From NCBI GenBank assembly GCA_051004815.1, contig JBPCJY010000185.1, positions 11,591-75,590 of the forward strand: a stretch of DNA of 64,000 bases. Reading direction: 5' to 3'. This document shows positions 41,731 through 50,864 of the stretch, in pieces. The position numbers and the translations under genes were made by a program. The notes under the pieces are model-generated. The model did not search any database and was not told the DNA's origin. It was given only the letters and a program-made list of their open reading frames with translations. Each line of letters starts with the position of its first letter. Position 1 is the first letter of the stretch. The DNA comes from JBBQXY01 sp051004815 (lineage in GTDB: Bacteria; Chloroflexota; Ktedonobacteria; Ktedonobacterales; Ktedonobacteraceae).

Positions 41731-43512
41731 TTATGAAAAACGTGGCAAAACTGCTGTTGTTTGTCGGGAAATGTCCGTGGAAAGTTGGGCTTGCACCAGC
41801 CGTGCGTAAGCTCCTTCCTGTGCAAGCAGTTCCGTATGGTTTCCCACCTCGACTACATGTCCCTCATCAACGACGGCTATCAGATCGGCTGAGCGAACAG
41901 TGGAGAGACGATGGGCGATCAACAGTATCGTATGGTGCTGGCGTAGCATTTCCAGCGTTGCACGCAGTCGCTCTTCTGTAACCGAGTCCAATGCAGAGGT
42001 CGCCTCGTCAAGGATAAGAATAGGTGCATTGCGCACGAGTGCTCGCGCAATCGCCACACGCTGGCGTTGCCCTCCAGAAAGCTTACTGCCGCGTGGCCCA
42101 ATCATCGTCTCCAAACCGCCTGGTAATTTCATATCCAGTATGCCCGCTTGCTGCGCGGCGCATGTTATAGCCTGTTCATTAGCATCCAGGCGACCATAGC
42201 GAATGTTATCCTGAATGCTGCCCATCAGGAGCGAAACTTCTTGTGGCACAACTGCCATCCATTGCCGCAGTGTGTCCGTATCAAACTCACGCAGATCATG
42301 GCCGAACAGAGAGATGTGACCGGCATCCGGTTCATAGAGCCGTTGCAGTAGAGCAATAGCGGTAGATTTGCCCCCTCCACTTGCTCCTACCAGTGCCACA
42401 ATGCTTCCACTGCGTATTGTCAGTGAGAAGTCACGCAGGACAGGGTCGTTGGCCTTATAGGCAAATGAGACGTGATTGAACGCAATGGCAGGTGAGATCG
42501 CCTCCGTGGCATGTGACAGCATCTGCCATGGCCGCGTCGCGGCACGAGGTTCATCTTCGTCCTCGGGTAGATCAAGCGTAGCTGCCACTCTCTCTGCTGC
42601 TGCTATACCACTTTGCATACTATTTCCCAGGCGACTCAGGCTGAGCAGTGGGTTGTACAATTGCCCCAGGTAGGCGAGGAAAATCACCAGCCCTCCGATT
42701 GTTAGCGTTCCGGTTGCCAGGGCTTGTGCGCCAAAGTAGATAACGAGCACTGTTCCAATGGTTGCTACGATATCACTTACCGGAATGTACCAGCCGCGCA
42801 GGCGGGCCACCTGTAGGCGAGCCAACCAGTGTTGTATTCCGCGCTCATGCAATCGCTCTCCCTCGTATTTCATGCGCATAAAGGTTTTCACGAGTCCAAT
42901 GGCGGATAGACCTTCTTCCGCCGTGGCTGTCAGTTCCGCCACCCGTGTACGAACTTCGCGAGCGGCCTTTCGGCTGCGTTGTGCATAGATCGCCAATGAA
43001 ACAAAGAGAAATGGTAGCACTAGCAGCGAATACAAAGCCAGTATGGGGTCAAGGTAGAACAACATGCCTGCGAAAACGATCACCGTCAAAATTTGCGTTA
43101 GCCCATCCGTAATGCCTGAGACCAGGAGATCCTCAACGGCCCCTACATCGCTAATCAGGCGACTAATACTTTCGCCAACACGATGCTCACCGTGATAGCG
43201 CAGAGATAGGCGCAGGAAGCGGTCAAAGACCTGTTGACGGAGATCAATGACGACTTTTCCTCCAACATATGCTCCATAATATTGATCGACATAGTTAGCA
43301 AGGCCTTTTATCAGAGCTATAGCCAGGTAAGCGGCACAAATGTACAGAGCGTACTGGGTCGAAGGTGTTTGCGCCAAATTATCTACAATCAGTTTGAGAA
43401 GGTATATCTTGAATGCATTCAGCAGCGGACGTGTCAGGGTTGCTAGAAAGGTGATGAGGAGGCGACCGCGATAGGGATTGAGTAGCCGAAGAAAACGTAA
43501 CCAGATGTGCAT
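41731..43512 (-). CDS. ABC exporter, fused permease-ATPase
   Basis: 593 residues from the ATG at 43512, which follows the GNAT stop by one base with GAGGAG inside the GNAT end; a longer frame opens at 43539. A transmembrane domain with about six spans (residues 1-300; family cue YHGEHRVGESISRLISDVGA) is followed by an ATPase (about 340-575): Walker A GASGGGKSTAI, Q-loop VVPQEVSLL, signature LSGGQRQRVAIARAL, Walker B ILILDEATSALD, H-loop IAHRLSTV. This is the MsbA/LmrA/peptide exporter type without a C39 protease domain. The substrate may be a lipid, a drug or the small peptide encoded just downstream. Confidence 0.9.
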   Translation of the reverse strand: MHIWLRFLRLLNPYRGRLLITFLATLTRPLLNAFKIYLLKLIVDNLAQTPSTQYALYICAAYLAIALIKGLANYVDQYYGAYVGGKVVIDLRQQVFDRFLRLSLRYHGEHRVGESISRLISDVGAVEDLLVSGITDGLTQILTVIVFAGMLFYLDPILALYSLLVLPFLFVSLAIYAQRSRKAAREVRTRVAELTATAEEGLSAIGLVKTFMRMKYEGERLHERGIQHWLARLQVARLRGWYIPVSDIVATIGTVLVIYFGAQALATGTLTIGGLVIFLAYLGQLYNPLLSLSRLGNSMQSGIAAAERVAATLDLPEDEDEPRAATRPWQMLSHATEAISPAIAFNHVSFAYKANDPVLRDFSLTIRSGSIVALVGASGGGKSTAIALLQRLYEPDAGHISLFGHDLREFDTDTLRQWMAVVPQEVSLLMGSIQDNIRYGRLDANEQAITCAAQQAGILDMKLPGGLETMIGPRGSKLSGGQRQRVAIARALVRNAPILILDEATSALDSVTEERLRATLEMLRQHHTILLIAHRLSTVRSADLIAVVDEGHVVEVGNHTELLAQEGAYARLVQAQLSTDISRQTTAVLPRFS

Positions 43513-43513
43513 C

Positions 43514-44047
43514 TTATCGCAGCTCCTCGTGCCATTCACTGGCTAGCAGCCCCATATGCAGAAAATTGACCCAGCGTCCCTCGCTCCAGGTGGCATCACG
43601 TTCGCACCCCTCGACAACATATCCCAAACGTTTGTATACAGAGATTGCACGTGTGTTATCGTCCCTTACCACCAGGCCAAGACGATGCAGGCCCAGTTCA
43701 CGAAAGCAGAAGTCTGCCAGACACTGTAACGCGTCTGTACCATAACCTTGCCCTTGCATATCTGGTGCGACAAAGATGCGCACAGTAGCTTTGCGTGCTA
43801 CAAAATCAATATCGTTCAGGCGGATAAAGCCGACCACGGCTCCTGTTTTTGTTTCTATGGCAAGCAATTTGATACGCGGCAAGCGTAGCAAACGATCAAA
43901 TTCTTGTTCAACATTTTCACGAGCATCCAACACTGTCGCGGTTGTTGCCATGAAGTGCGCAATCAGTTGATGCTGTTCCAACTGCCTCAAGAGCGTCAAA
44001 TCCGCTGCTCGTACCGGGCGTAAATCAATATATTTTCCAGGAATCAT
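43514..44047 (-). CDS. GNAT N-acetyltransferase (RimJ/RimL-like)
   Basis: 177 residues. IDLRPVRAADLTLLRQLEQH at the N-terminus, VRIFVAPDMQGQGYGTDALQ (the acetyl-CoA-binding Q/R-x-x-G-x-G/A loop) and LHRLGLVVRDDNTRAISVYK, RLGYVVEG. This pattern is the RimJ/SpeG group, which acetylates protein N-termini, polyamines or antibiotics. It is translationally coupled to the ABC exporter (stop and start separated by one base), so self-resistance or modification of an exported substrate is a fair inference. Confidence 0.85.
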   Translation of the reverse strand: MIPGKYIDLRPVRAADLTLLRQLEQHQLIAHFMATTATVLDARENVEQEFDRLLRLPRIKLLAIETKTGAVVGFIRLNDIDFVARKATVRIFVAPDMQGQGYGTDALQCLADFCFRELGLHRLGLVVRDDNTRAISVYKRLGYVVEGCERDATWSEGRWVNFLHMGLLASEWHEELR

Positions 44048-44287
44048 CTCATATCCTCCTTTGATATCCTGTAGGAAGTATAGATGCCCTGTATGATATG
44101 TACATTAAAATTCCAGAGTAGACAACTCATACCAAACTTCTTGGGGAAGATTTTTCATCTCTGTCTCATTTTACGCTGCTATAGTTTCAGCAAGGGCATT
44201 CTTCCCCCCGGTACTCCCCCTTATAACCTAAGACGTACCGAGAATGTCCTTCCCCATTGAGAAGCATAGAAAAGGAACAAGAGAACA

Positions 44288-44971
44288 ATGCGACATGTTT
44301 CACGATATACTGCTGTAATGACCCCGGCGATTGTTGGCTGTCTATTGGTTGTGCTGTCCGGTTGTGGTGCGCTCGTCACTTCATCCCCATCAATCCAGGC
44401 TACCGGCTCGACTGCTGTAGTGAAGTCATATCCCACGCCCCAAGGAACACCCACAATCTATAGCAATGCGCTCACTACGCCAGCCCCTGGTTGGGCGCAT
44501 AGTCCTGAATGTACAGTCACCTCTACTGGTTTGATGGTAAAGCCGAATGGCGGTCAGGCTTACATCTGCCTTGCCCCTACATCACCGCTCACAGATGCGT
44601 CGATCACCGTAACCATGCAAGAAACAAGCGGTTCGATGAGCCACGCCTATGGTATTGCGTTTCATCATGCCTCTCCTCAAAACTATTACTTTTTTGGCAT
44701 TGATGGTCATGGACGATTCACCTTTACGGTTGTTGTGAATGATGTGAGTCACATTATCATCCCTTTCACTGCTGCCCCTACTATTCACACTGGTATCAAT
44801 GCTACAAATCAACTCCAGGTGATTACCAAGGGTAAGCTCGTGACGTGCCTGGTGAATAGCAAGGCTGTTGCTCAGGCTACCGTCTCAACGTTCCCCAGTG
44901 GTAGCGTAGGGCTGCGCGGTATTAATGATGGGACTGTTGTGTTTCAGCAGCTTTCGGTTGCTCAGGTGTGA
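44288..44971 (+). CDS. Lipoprotein with LamG/DUF1080-like beta-sandwich
   Basis: 227 residues. A signal peptide ends in the lipobox VVLSGC (about residue 27). The mature part (LTTPAPGWAHSPECTVTSTG, YGIAFHHASPQNYYFFGIDG, FTVVVNDVSHIIIPFT, VITKGKLVTCLVNSKAVAQA, SVGLRGINDGTVVFQQLSVA) follows the order of a concanavalin-like domain. It is a distant relative of the domains at 53131-54294 and 54389-55153. It probably binds a sugar or surface polymer. Its 3' end overlaps the convergent sensor kinase gene by 50 bp. Confidence 0.7.
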   Translation: MRHVSRYTAVMTPAIVGCLLVVLSGCGALVTSSPSIQATGSTAVVKSYPTPQGTPTIYSNALTTPAPGWAHSPECTVTSTGLMVKPNGGQAYICLAPTSPLTDASITVTMQETSGSMSHAYGIAFHHASPQNYYFFGIDGHGRFTFTVVVNDVSHIIIPFTAAPTIHTGINATNQLQVITKGKLVTCLVNSKAVAQATVSTFPSGSVGLRGINDGTVVFQQLSVAQV

Positions 44972-46523
44972 GTTCGCCCGTTTTCGTTTTTGCTGACGGG
45001 GCCAGGGGCAGTGTCACGGTGAAGGTTGACCCTTGCCCTACCTGGCTCTCGACCGAGATTGCACCTCCATGTGCTCGTACCACCCAATCTACGATAGCCA
45101 GACCAAGTCCGCTACCGCCCGCTACTCGTGACCGTGCGGGATCGGTGCGATAGAAACGTTCAAAAATATGGGGGATATCCTCAGGAGCGATGCCCATACC
45201 AGTATCACCCACGGAAAATTTGGCACTTGTTTCATGATCAGAAACGGTGAGCGTAACGGTACCACCAGTATTCGTGTAGCTAATTGCGTTGTCCACCAGT
45301 CCCATCATCACCTGGATGAGTCGCGCCGTATCGCCTTGCACAGTGACCGGATCCATTTTCTCTATTTGCATCGTGATATCACGCTCAATTGCCACTGGCT
45401 CCATAGCTGCTGCCACGTCAAATGCCAGGAGGTCAAGGCGTACACATTCATAATCAAGCAGTATCTGTCCCTCATCTGCCCGTGCCAATGCCAGAAGATC
45501 GTTGATGAGATGACCCAGTTGCTCGGCTTCGGCGTTGATATCTTGGAGCATCGCGACATATTCTTCTGAACTGAGGGGCTGTATCAGTGCCACATCGGTG
45601 ATACTGCGAATGACTGTCACCGGCGTGCGCAGTTCATGCGAAGCATCGGCGACAAAGCGGCGTTGTTGTGTAAATGCCAGATCGAGTCGCCCGATCATCT
45701 CGTTGAGAGTTAAAGCGAGATCGTGTACTTCGTCTCTTGCCGGTGGAACAGGTACACGTCGATGTAAATCGCCAGCCTTGATGTCGCGGGCAGTACGCGT
45801 CAGGTGGAGGATTGGTCTGAATGCTCGTTTTGCTAACCAATAGCTGACAATGGCACCAAGTAGAAGGACAAAGGGTGCGATAGCAAGTAGCGCAAAGGTG
45901 ATACTCTGTAACGTGGTAGTAAGCTGTGCCAGCGACTCTCCAACCTGGATTACTCCAAAAATGTTGTCATTATCAAGCAATGCAATGCTGTAGAGTCGCA
46001 CTGCCTGTCCATTATGGGCCGTTACGGTTCCTTGCCAATCAATGCCATGGAGCGGATCGGTAATACTGCTGGATGGTACCGAGAGACTGTTGAAGGCAGG
46101 AGAGCTATAGAAGATTTGGCCTTTATTATTGAGAATACGTACAAGTGTGCCGATGTTGACATCCGATTGAGGGCCAGATTGAGGGCCAGTCTGACCGGTG
46201 CCATTTGGCCCACTTGTTTGATTGCTGTTGGCTGTACTGTTATTGTTGCCCTGACCCGGAGTTGCGCCGTTGTCCAGTCCGGGCAAATCGCCTGTGACAT
46301 CTTGAATGGAGATTTTCCCTCCTTCGGTGGTTACACCGGCTGCAATCTGTTGTGTGCGGATTTGTAGGGCCGTGTCAACACCGGTCGCCAGGGATGCTTG
46401 CAGGGCAGTATAGAGAATGGTACTAAACAAGAGGATGAGTAGCGCAAAGACAACGGTGTACCATAGCATTAATTGTGCGCGAATCCCCAGCGGCAATACA
46501 CGTCGCCAGTGGCCTTTCGTCAT
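44922..46523 (-). CDS. OmpR-system sensor histidine kinase
   Basis: 533 residues. Two membrane spans (LMLWYTVVFALLILLFSTIL near 20-40 and FALLAIAPFVLLLGAIVSYW near 215-235) frame an extracytoplasmic domain with an Asn/Gly/Gln-rich insert. Then HAMP (LAKRAFRPILHLTRTARDIK), HisKA with the phospho-acceptor in DASHELRTPVTVI, and HATPase_c (LVDNAISYTNTGG, GDTGMGIAPEDIPHIFERFY, SGLGLAIVDWVVRAHGG). The ATG overlaps the response regulator's stop as ATGA. The signal is unknown. Confidence 0.9.
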   Translation of the reverse strand: MTKGHWRRVLPLGIRAQLMLWYTVVFALLILLFSTILYTALQASLATGVDTALQIRTQQIAAGVTTEGGKISIQDVTGDLPGLDNGATPGQGNNNSTANSNQTSGPNGTGQTGPQSGPQSDVNIGTLVRILNNKGQIFYSSPAFNSLSVPSSSITDPLHGIDWQGTVTAHNGQAVRLYSIALLDNDNIFGVIQVGESLAQLTTTLQSITFALLAIAPFVLLLGAIVSYWLAKRAFRPILHLTRTARDIKAGDLHRRVPVPPARDEVHDLALTLNEMIGRLDLAFTQQRRFVADASHELRTPVTVIRSITDVALIQPLSSEEYVAMLQDINAEAEQLGHLINDLLALARADEGQILLDYECVRLDLLAFDVAAAMEPVAIERDITMQIEKMDPVTVQGDTARLIQVMMGLVDNAISYTNTGGTVTLTVSDHETSAKFSVGDTGMGIAPEDIPHIFERFYRTDPARSRVAGGSGLGLAIVDWVVRAHGGAISVESQVGQGSTFTVTLPLAPSAKTKTGELTPEQPKAAETQQSHH

Positions 46524-47194
46524 ACTGGCTCCTTTAGCTGGTATCCTGAGCCACGTATGGTTTGGATCACATCTGGCTCATTCTGTTCGCAGAGCTTGCG
46601 CCGCAGATAGCGGATATACACATCAATGACGTTGGAGAGATGTTCCGCGTCACAATCCCAAACGTGTTCGGCAATCATATTTCTGCTCAATACCTGGTGA
46701 GGATGGCGTAGCATAAATTCTAGTAGTGCGTACTCTTTGCTCCCTAATGGAATTACGCGCTCACCACGGCGTACTTCATGTGTGCCTGTATCTAATGTAA
46801 TATCTATAAAGTGCAGCTCCACCGTTTTCGTCGAACTTTCACGGCGTAACAATGCCCGTACACGCGCCTCTAACTCGCGAAACGCAAAAGGCTTTGTCAA
46901 GTAGTCATCTGCACCCGTATCTAGTCCGGTAACGCGATGATCGACCTCGCCGAGTGCTGTTAAGAGGAGAATAGGCATCATTCTCTTCTCCTTACGTAGC
47001 CGACGACAAACCTCGAAACCATTGAGGTGCGGTAGCAAAACATCCAGAATGATGAGATCATAGGCAGTGGTGATACCTGTGTAAACGGCATCTTCTCCAT
47101 CGCTGACCAGATCAACGGCATAATGACTTCTCTCCAACCCCTTCTTCAGGTTAGGACCTAAACGTGGATCATCCTCTACAATGAGAATACGCAT
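46520..47194 (-). CDS. OmpR/PhoB-family response regulator
   Basis: 224 residues from the ATG at 47194, preceded by AGAAGAGG. A receiver with acidic pair D8-D9, phospho-acceptor D51 in IILDVLLPH and lysine in YLTKPF, then a winged-helix DNA-binding domain (TGTHEVRRGERVIPLGSKEY, ALLEFMLRHPHQVLSRNMIA, HLSNVIDVYIRYLRRKL, IRGSGYQL). It forms a coupled pair with the overlapping kinase gene. The divergent single-receiver gene across the 386-bp region could be a target. Confidence 0.9.
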   Translation of the reverse strand: MRILIVEDDPRLGPNLKKGLERSHYAVDLVSDGEDAVYTGITTAYDLIILDVLLPHLNGFEVCRRLRKEKRMMPILLLTALGEVDHRVTGLDTGADDYLTKPFAFRELEARVRALLRRESSTKTVELHFIDITLDTGTHEVRRGERVIPLGSKEYALLEFMLRHPHQVLSRNMIAEHVWDCDAEHLSNVIDVYIRYLRRKLCEQNEPDVIQTIRGSGYQLKEPV

Positions 47195-47506
47195 AAAATT
47201 GATTCCCTCTTCTGGCAAGATGTAATGACTTGCTTTTACGCTGAAGCGATGTATCACCCTTCTTGAGTATACAGGATTTTATAGCATCCTTTTTCTACTA
47301 TTTTCCGTAAAAGTTTCCCTATCGTAGCATAGCATACCGCTCTAACATGAGACCTGCATGAAAACCTCTGGAGTATTTTATGAGAATTGTCTGATTTTCT
47401 TCACCTCTCCCGAAAACATCAAATTTCATCTCTCATCTTTGGGCAAATGTATCCTTTGTAATAGACGGTTTGTCCAAAGATGGATGGGGGTGAAATATCA
47501 GAAAGC

Positions 47507-47536
47507 TTGACAGGTGATACATTGACCTACTACAAT
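47507..47536 (+). promoter_or_regulatory. Promoter of the single-domain receiver gene
   Basis: TTGACA (47507-47512), 18 bp, TACAAT (47531-47536); AAAGGA and the ATG at 47581 follow. The rest of the 386-bp gap (47195-47580) between the divergent genes is AT-rich and holds no frame I would defend. Confidence 0.6.
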
Positions 47537-47580
47537 TCATGGGTAGATATTTCCAGACGCACAAAGGATCAGTGATACGT

Positions 47581-48015
47581 ATGGCCCAGGTTGGATTGCT
47601 AGAAGATAATCCTCGTATAGCGAAACTATGCGCGACATTGCTGCACTTTGCTGGTCACGAAGTCACTATCTATGAAACCTCCAAAAAATGCCTTCAGGCT
47701 TTAGCGCAAGGTGCTCAAATATCAGACGGGCTAAGTACCTCATTGCTGGGTTCGGCTGGTACCCATCGCTTGCCAGTCGAGGTCCTTATTATGGATCTCT
47801 CCCTGCCCGATATCGATGGCATCGATGTATTGAGATATCTCACTTCTCACTCCCACACCCAAACATTACCGCTGATCCTGTGTACCGCGGCTACGAACTC
47901 AGAGTTAGTCAAGGCACGCTGCGTTGCACCTCTCGCAGGCATTGTCGAGAAGCCGTTTCGCTTGCAGACGCTGGTTTCGGCTATTTCCACCGCTTTAGAA
48001 TCCACTCCAAAATAG
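47581..48015 (+). CDS. Single-domain response regulator receiver
   Basis: 144 residues from the ATG at 47581. It is a CheY-like receiver only: acidic pair E8-D9, phospho-acceptor D72 in LIMDLSLPDIDGID, T/A switch residue in CTAA and conserved lysine in VEKPFRLQTL. A loop of about 20 residues (about 45-66) before strand 3 is longer than usual. It has no output domain, so it would act by protein contact or as a phosphate sink. Its kinase is not adjacent; the OmpR-system kinase is encoded across the divergent region. Confidence 0.85.
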   Translation: MAQVGLLEDNPRIAKLCATLLHFAGHEVTIYETSKKCLQALAQGAQISDGLSTSLLGSAGTHRLPVEVLIMDLSLPDIDGIDVLRYLTSHSHTQTLPLILCTAATNSELVKARCVAPLAGIVEKPFRLQTLVSAISTALESTPK

Positions 48016-48033
48016 TCTTCATAGAGGCTTGTA

Positions 48034-49002
48034 TTACTCTCTCAGTGCTTGCGCATACACCAGAGGATCGACATTGCCCCCGCTAACAACACAGCAGATT
48101 TTTTTGCCGTAAAACTTGGCGGGCTGCGTGAGCACTGCTCCAAGAGCTAATGTACCCGTTGGCTCGACTTTGAGATTGGCATAGCGGAAATAGCGTCTCA
48201 GCGCATCCAGGGTCACATCGTCAGGGACTTCAATGATATCGTCCACGCCCTGCCGCACAACTTCCCAGTTAATCTTCCCCAGACTCAGGGTTCGTGCGCC
48301 ATCAGCGACCGTAGCGGGTTCATGTTCATTGTGCTGGAGTTGACCACTGTGGAGGGAGCGGGCGGCATCGTTGCCGGGGAGGGGTTCCGCTCCAATAATT
48401 GTAGTGCGTGCTTGCAAGTGATCCCTTGCTACAGTGATACCAGAGATGAGACCACCTCCACCAACGGGGACGATGACAAGATCAAAGTCAGCCCCAGCGA
48501 AAATATCTTTGCCCAACGTCGAATTGCCTGCCACAACACGGTAATCATCATAAGCGGCTGCGGCGAATGAACCAGGATAGTGTGCCAGCAGTTGTTGCAC
48601 CCGTTCGGCACGGCTGATTTCGCGCACATCAATCAGGTCCGCCACTCCCCCATAGGATACGACGGAGGCAACTTTCACCTGCGCCGAGGTGTTTGGCATG
48701 ACGATGATACATGTTTTGCCTAACAGTTTACTGGCATAGGCCACCGCCTGCCCAAAGTTACCGGATGATGCGGCAACGATATGCTGCTCTGGCACGCTGG
48801 AAAGAAGATTATAGGCCGCACGAAATTTGAAGCTGCCGGTATATTGAAACGTTTCGGTCGCAATAGTGATTTCACAACCAAGCTGCTCGGAAAGCGATTG
48901 GCTGGGCAAGAGGAACGTGGGCCGCACATGTTGAGGGAGCGTTTCCCATACTGAGTGAATATAATCGTCAGTAAGCTCAGGTGCAGTAATATACTGTAGC
49001 AT
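48034..49002 (-). CDS. Threonine/serine dehydratase-like PLP enzyme
   Basis: 322 residues; ATG with CTGGAG upstream. Fold-type II: the PLP lysine in YTGSFKFRAAYNLL, the phosphate-side SSGNFGQAVAYAS, the glycine loop VPVGGGGLISGIT, and the C-terminal VVSGGNVDP. The S-S-G-N-F-x-Q and tetraglycine motifs cover threonine dehydratase, serine racemase and threo-3-hydroxyaspartate dehydratase. There is no regulatory ACT domain, so a catabolic dehydratase or racemase is preferred over the biosynthetic IlvA. Confidence 0.8.
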   Translation of the reverse strand: MLQYITAPELTDDYIHSVWETLPQHVRPTFLLPSQSLSEQLGCEITIATETFQYTGSFKFRAAYNLLSSVPEQHIVAASSGNFGQAVAYASKLLGKTCIIVMPNTSAQVKVASVVSYGGVADLIDVREISRAERVQQLLAHYPGSFAAAAYDDYRVVAGNSTLGKDIFAGADFDLVIVPVGGGGLISGITVARDHLQARTTIIGAEPLPGNDAARSLHSGQLQHNEHEPATVADGARTLSLGKINWEVVRQGVDDIIEVPDDVTLDALRRYFRYANLKVEPTGTLALGAVLTQPAKFYGKKICCVVSGGNVDPLVYAQALRE

Positions 49003-49076
49003 GATACAACTCCAGATAGGTGATTAGAATTTCGCCTTTCCCTGCATTGTACCACGCCACAACATGAAAACCACGG

Positions 49077-49125
49077 TTGAGCTATGCGCTTTGATCAATG
49101 TGTTTGACCAGGCAGCATAGCTCAA
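49077..49125 (-). terminator. Terminator of the NCS2 permease gene
   Basis: TTGAGCTATGC (49077-49087) pairs with GCATAGCTCAA (49115-49125), 11 bp, 27-nt loop, 10 bp beyond the stop at 49136. On the minus strand GGTTTTC follows within a few bases. Confidence 0.65.
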
Positions 49126-49135
49126 TAACACATGA

Positions 49136-50533
49136 CTATTCGCCTGCGCCGGGTTGTAGTTCTGTTTCCTCTTGCGCCGGGTTTTCGCCCACTGCTGCAT
49201 CGGCACTGACCAACTCTTCGGGCTGTACATTGCGCTCGCGCAGAATCTGGTACAGGATGATCGAGCCGAAGGTGGCAACGCCGATACCGCCGACGGAGAA
49301 GTTGCCGAAGGTGACGGCGATGTTGCCAACCATGCCTGCCCCAATGGTCAGGGCTATGGCGGCGGTGATAAGATTGCGACTCTTGGAGAAATCAACGTGG
49401 TTCTCAATCCAGATGCGTCCACCGGTCGCGGCAATGAGGCCGAAAAGCACAATAGCCAGGCCACCAAGCACACCCGATGGAATGGTGCTGATTAACGCGC
49501 CAAATTTCGGACAGAAACCCAGTAGAATGGCTACCACCGCCGCGATGATGAAGATGAGCGTCGAATAGATGCGCGTGACTGCCATCACACCGATATTTTC
49601 GGCATAGGTGGTGACACCCGTGCCACCGCCAAAACCCGCGATGATGGTGGCGATGGCATCACCGAGGAACGACCTGCCCAGGTATTTATCGAGATTACGG
49701 TGTGTCATCGCCGCGACAGCTTTAACGTGACCAGTATTCTCAGCAACCAGGATAATCGCGACTGGTGCGATCAAGCTGATGGCGTTACCAGTAAAGCGAG
49801 GGGCAACAAACGATGGCAGACCAATCCAATCAGCCTTTACCACGTTGCTAAAATCAATAGCTGTACCAAAGCCAAATCCGTTGCTGAAGATGAGATAGAC
49901 GACGTAGCCAATAATCCCGCCAAGCAGAATGGGCAGACGGCGTAGTGGCCCTGGCAAGAAGACAGCCACGCCAGCCACAGCCAGCACTGTCACTAATGCC
50001 ATCCAACCGTTAAACAAGTTGCTGCTAGCCTCACTTATCGCGACCGGTGCCAGGTTCAAACCAATCACCATCACCACTGCGCCAGTCACTACCGGTGGCA
50101 TCAAGTATTCTATCCACTTGTAGCCAACCAGCATGACGACGATAGCAATGACGGCGTAGACTACACCACAAGCAATGATGCCTCCTAAGGCAACATCAAT
50201 GTGCGGATTGGGAGCACCAAAGGACTTGGCGGTATAGGCTGTGGCCGTAGACACCACGGCGATAAAAGAGAAACTGGAACCAAGGTAACTAGGTACGCGA
50301 CCACCTACGATGAGAAAGAAGATGAGTGTGCCGATGCCGGAGAAGAAAATTGCGGTGTTGGGATCGAATCCCATCAGGAGAGGGCCTAAAACGGTTGAGC
50401 CAAACATAGCTAAGACGTGCTGCAAGCCTACAAAAATGGTCTGTCCCCAGGGAAGCCGTTCATCAGGGGCAATGACTCCCTCATTTTTGAGAGTCCAACC
50501 TGTGAAGTATCCCCGTTTTTCAACTGCTGCCAT
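49136..50533 (-). CDS. NCS2 uracil/xanthine permease
   Basis: 465 residues, about 14 spans. Family cues: LPWGQTIFVGLQHVLAMFGS at the N-terminus (the Q-H pair of TM1), SSFSFIAVVSTATAY in TM3, and the two signature glutamates in VAENTGHVKAV (TM8) and FGGGTGVTTYAENIGVMAVT (TM10). It takes up nucleobases with H+. The E-N-x-G-H and Y-A-E-N sequences favour UraA/PyrP-type uracil transport over xanthine. The start is fixed by AAGGAGG just upstream. The leader is described separately. Confidence 0.85.
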   Translation of the reverse strand: MAAVEKRGYFTGWTLKNEGVIAPDERLPWGQTIFVGLQHVLAMFGSTVLGPLLMGFDPNTAIFFSGIGTLIFFLIVGGRVPSYLGSSFSFIAVVSTATAYTAKSFGAPNPHIDVALGGIIACGVVYAVIAIVVMLVGYKWIEYLMPPVVTGAVVMVIGLNLAPVAISEASSNLFNGWMALVTVLAVAGVAVFLPGPLRRLPILLGGIIGYVVYLIFSNGFGFGTAIDFSNVVKADWIGLPSFVAPRFTGNAISLIAPVAIILVAENTGHVKAVAAMTHRNLDKYLGRSFLGDAIATIIAGFGGGTGVTTYAENIGVMAVTRIYSTLIFIIAAVVAILLGFCPKFGALISTIPSGVLGGLAIVLFGLIAATGGRIWIENHVDFSKSRNLITAAIALTIGAGMVGNIAVTFGNFSVGGIGVATFGSIILYQILRERNVQPEELVSADAAVGENPAQEETELQPGAGE

Positions 50534-50680
50534 GCATCATCCTCCTTGATTGATCTACGAATAATTAGGAATAAGTTGACATAAGAACAAGGTGAAGTGA
50601 GTTGCTCAGGAGCCTCCTTTCCGCAAGTAGTGTGCTACCCGCAACGAAGTAATACGAGAGGTTACGCGGCAATTATACCA
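50534..50680 (-). promoter_or_regulatory. Promoter and structured leader of the permease gene
   Basis: On the minus strand an extended -10, TGGTATAAT (50680-50672), should start a leader of about 130 nt. The leader contains GTAG-CACA-CTAC and AGGAG-G-CTCCT hairpins enclosed by GTTGC/GCAAC, ahead of the AAGGAGG site. This could be an attenuator or ligand-responsive leader; it matches no riboswitch or PyrR loop I know. The rest of the 331-bp gap to 50865 holds the operator described next. Confidence 0.4.
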
Positions 50681-50825
50681 TATCACGGAAGAGGAAATAG
50701 CGAGAAATTATCGCTTACAAGCCACCTTTAAGCTGACCCATACTGTACTTGCTTTTCCTCTCTCTTTTGTGCATACTTAACCTATACACAAACTTATTCT
50801 GCCTCTGTGTAATAATAGACATTGT

Positions 50826-50843
50826 CTAACGAACGTTCGTTAG
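50826..50843. promoter_or_regulatory. Perfect 18-bp TetR-type operator
   Basis: CTAACGAACGTTCGTTAG is a perfect palindrome with the AACGnnCGTT-like core typical of TetR-family operators. It lies between a TAATAAT -10-like hexamer and the AAAGGAG site of the gene at 50865. The TetR gene at 51321 is the obvious binder. Confidence 0.7.
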
Positions 50844-50864
50844 TCCCATGAAAGGAGACCTTAT

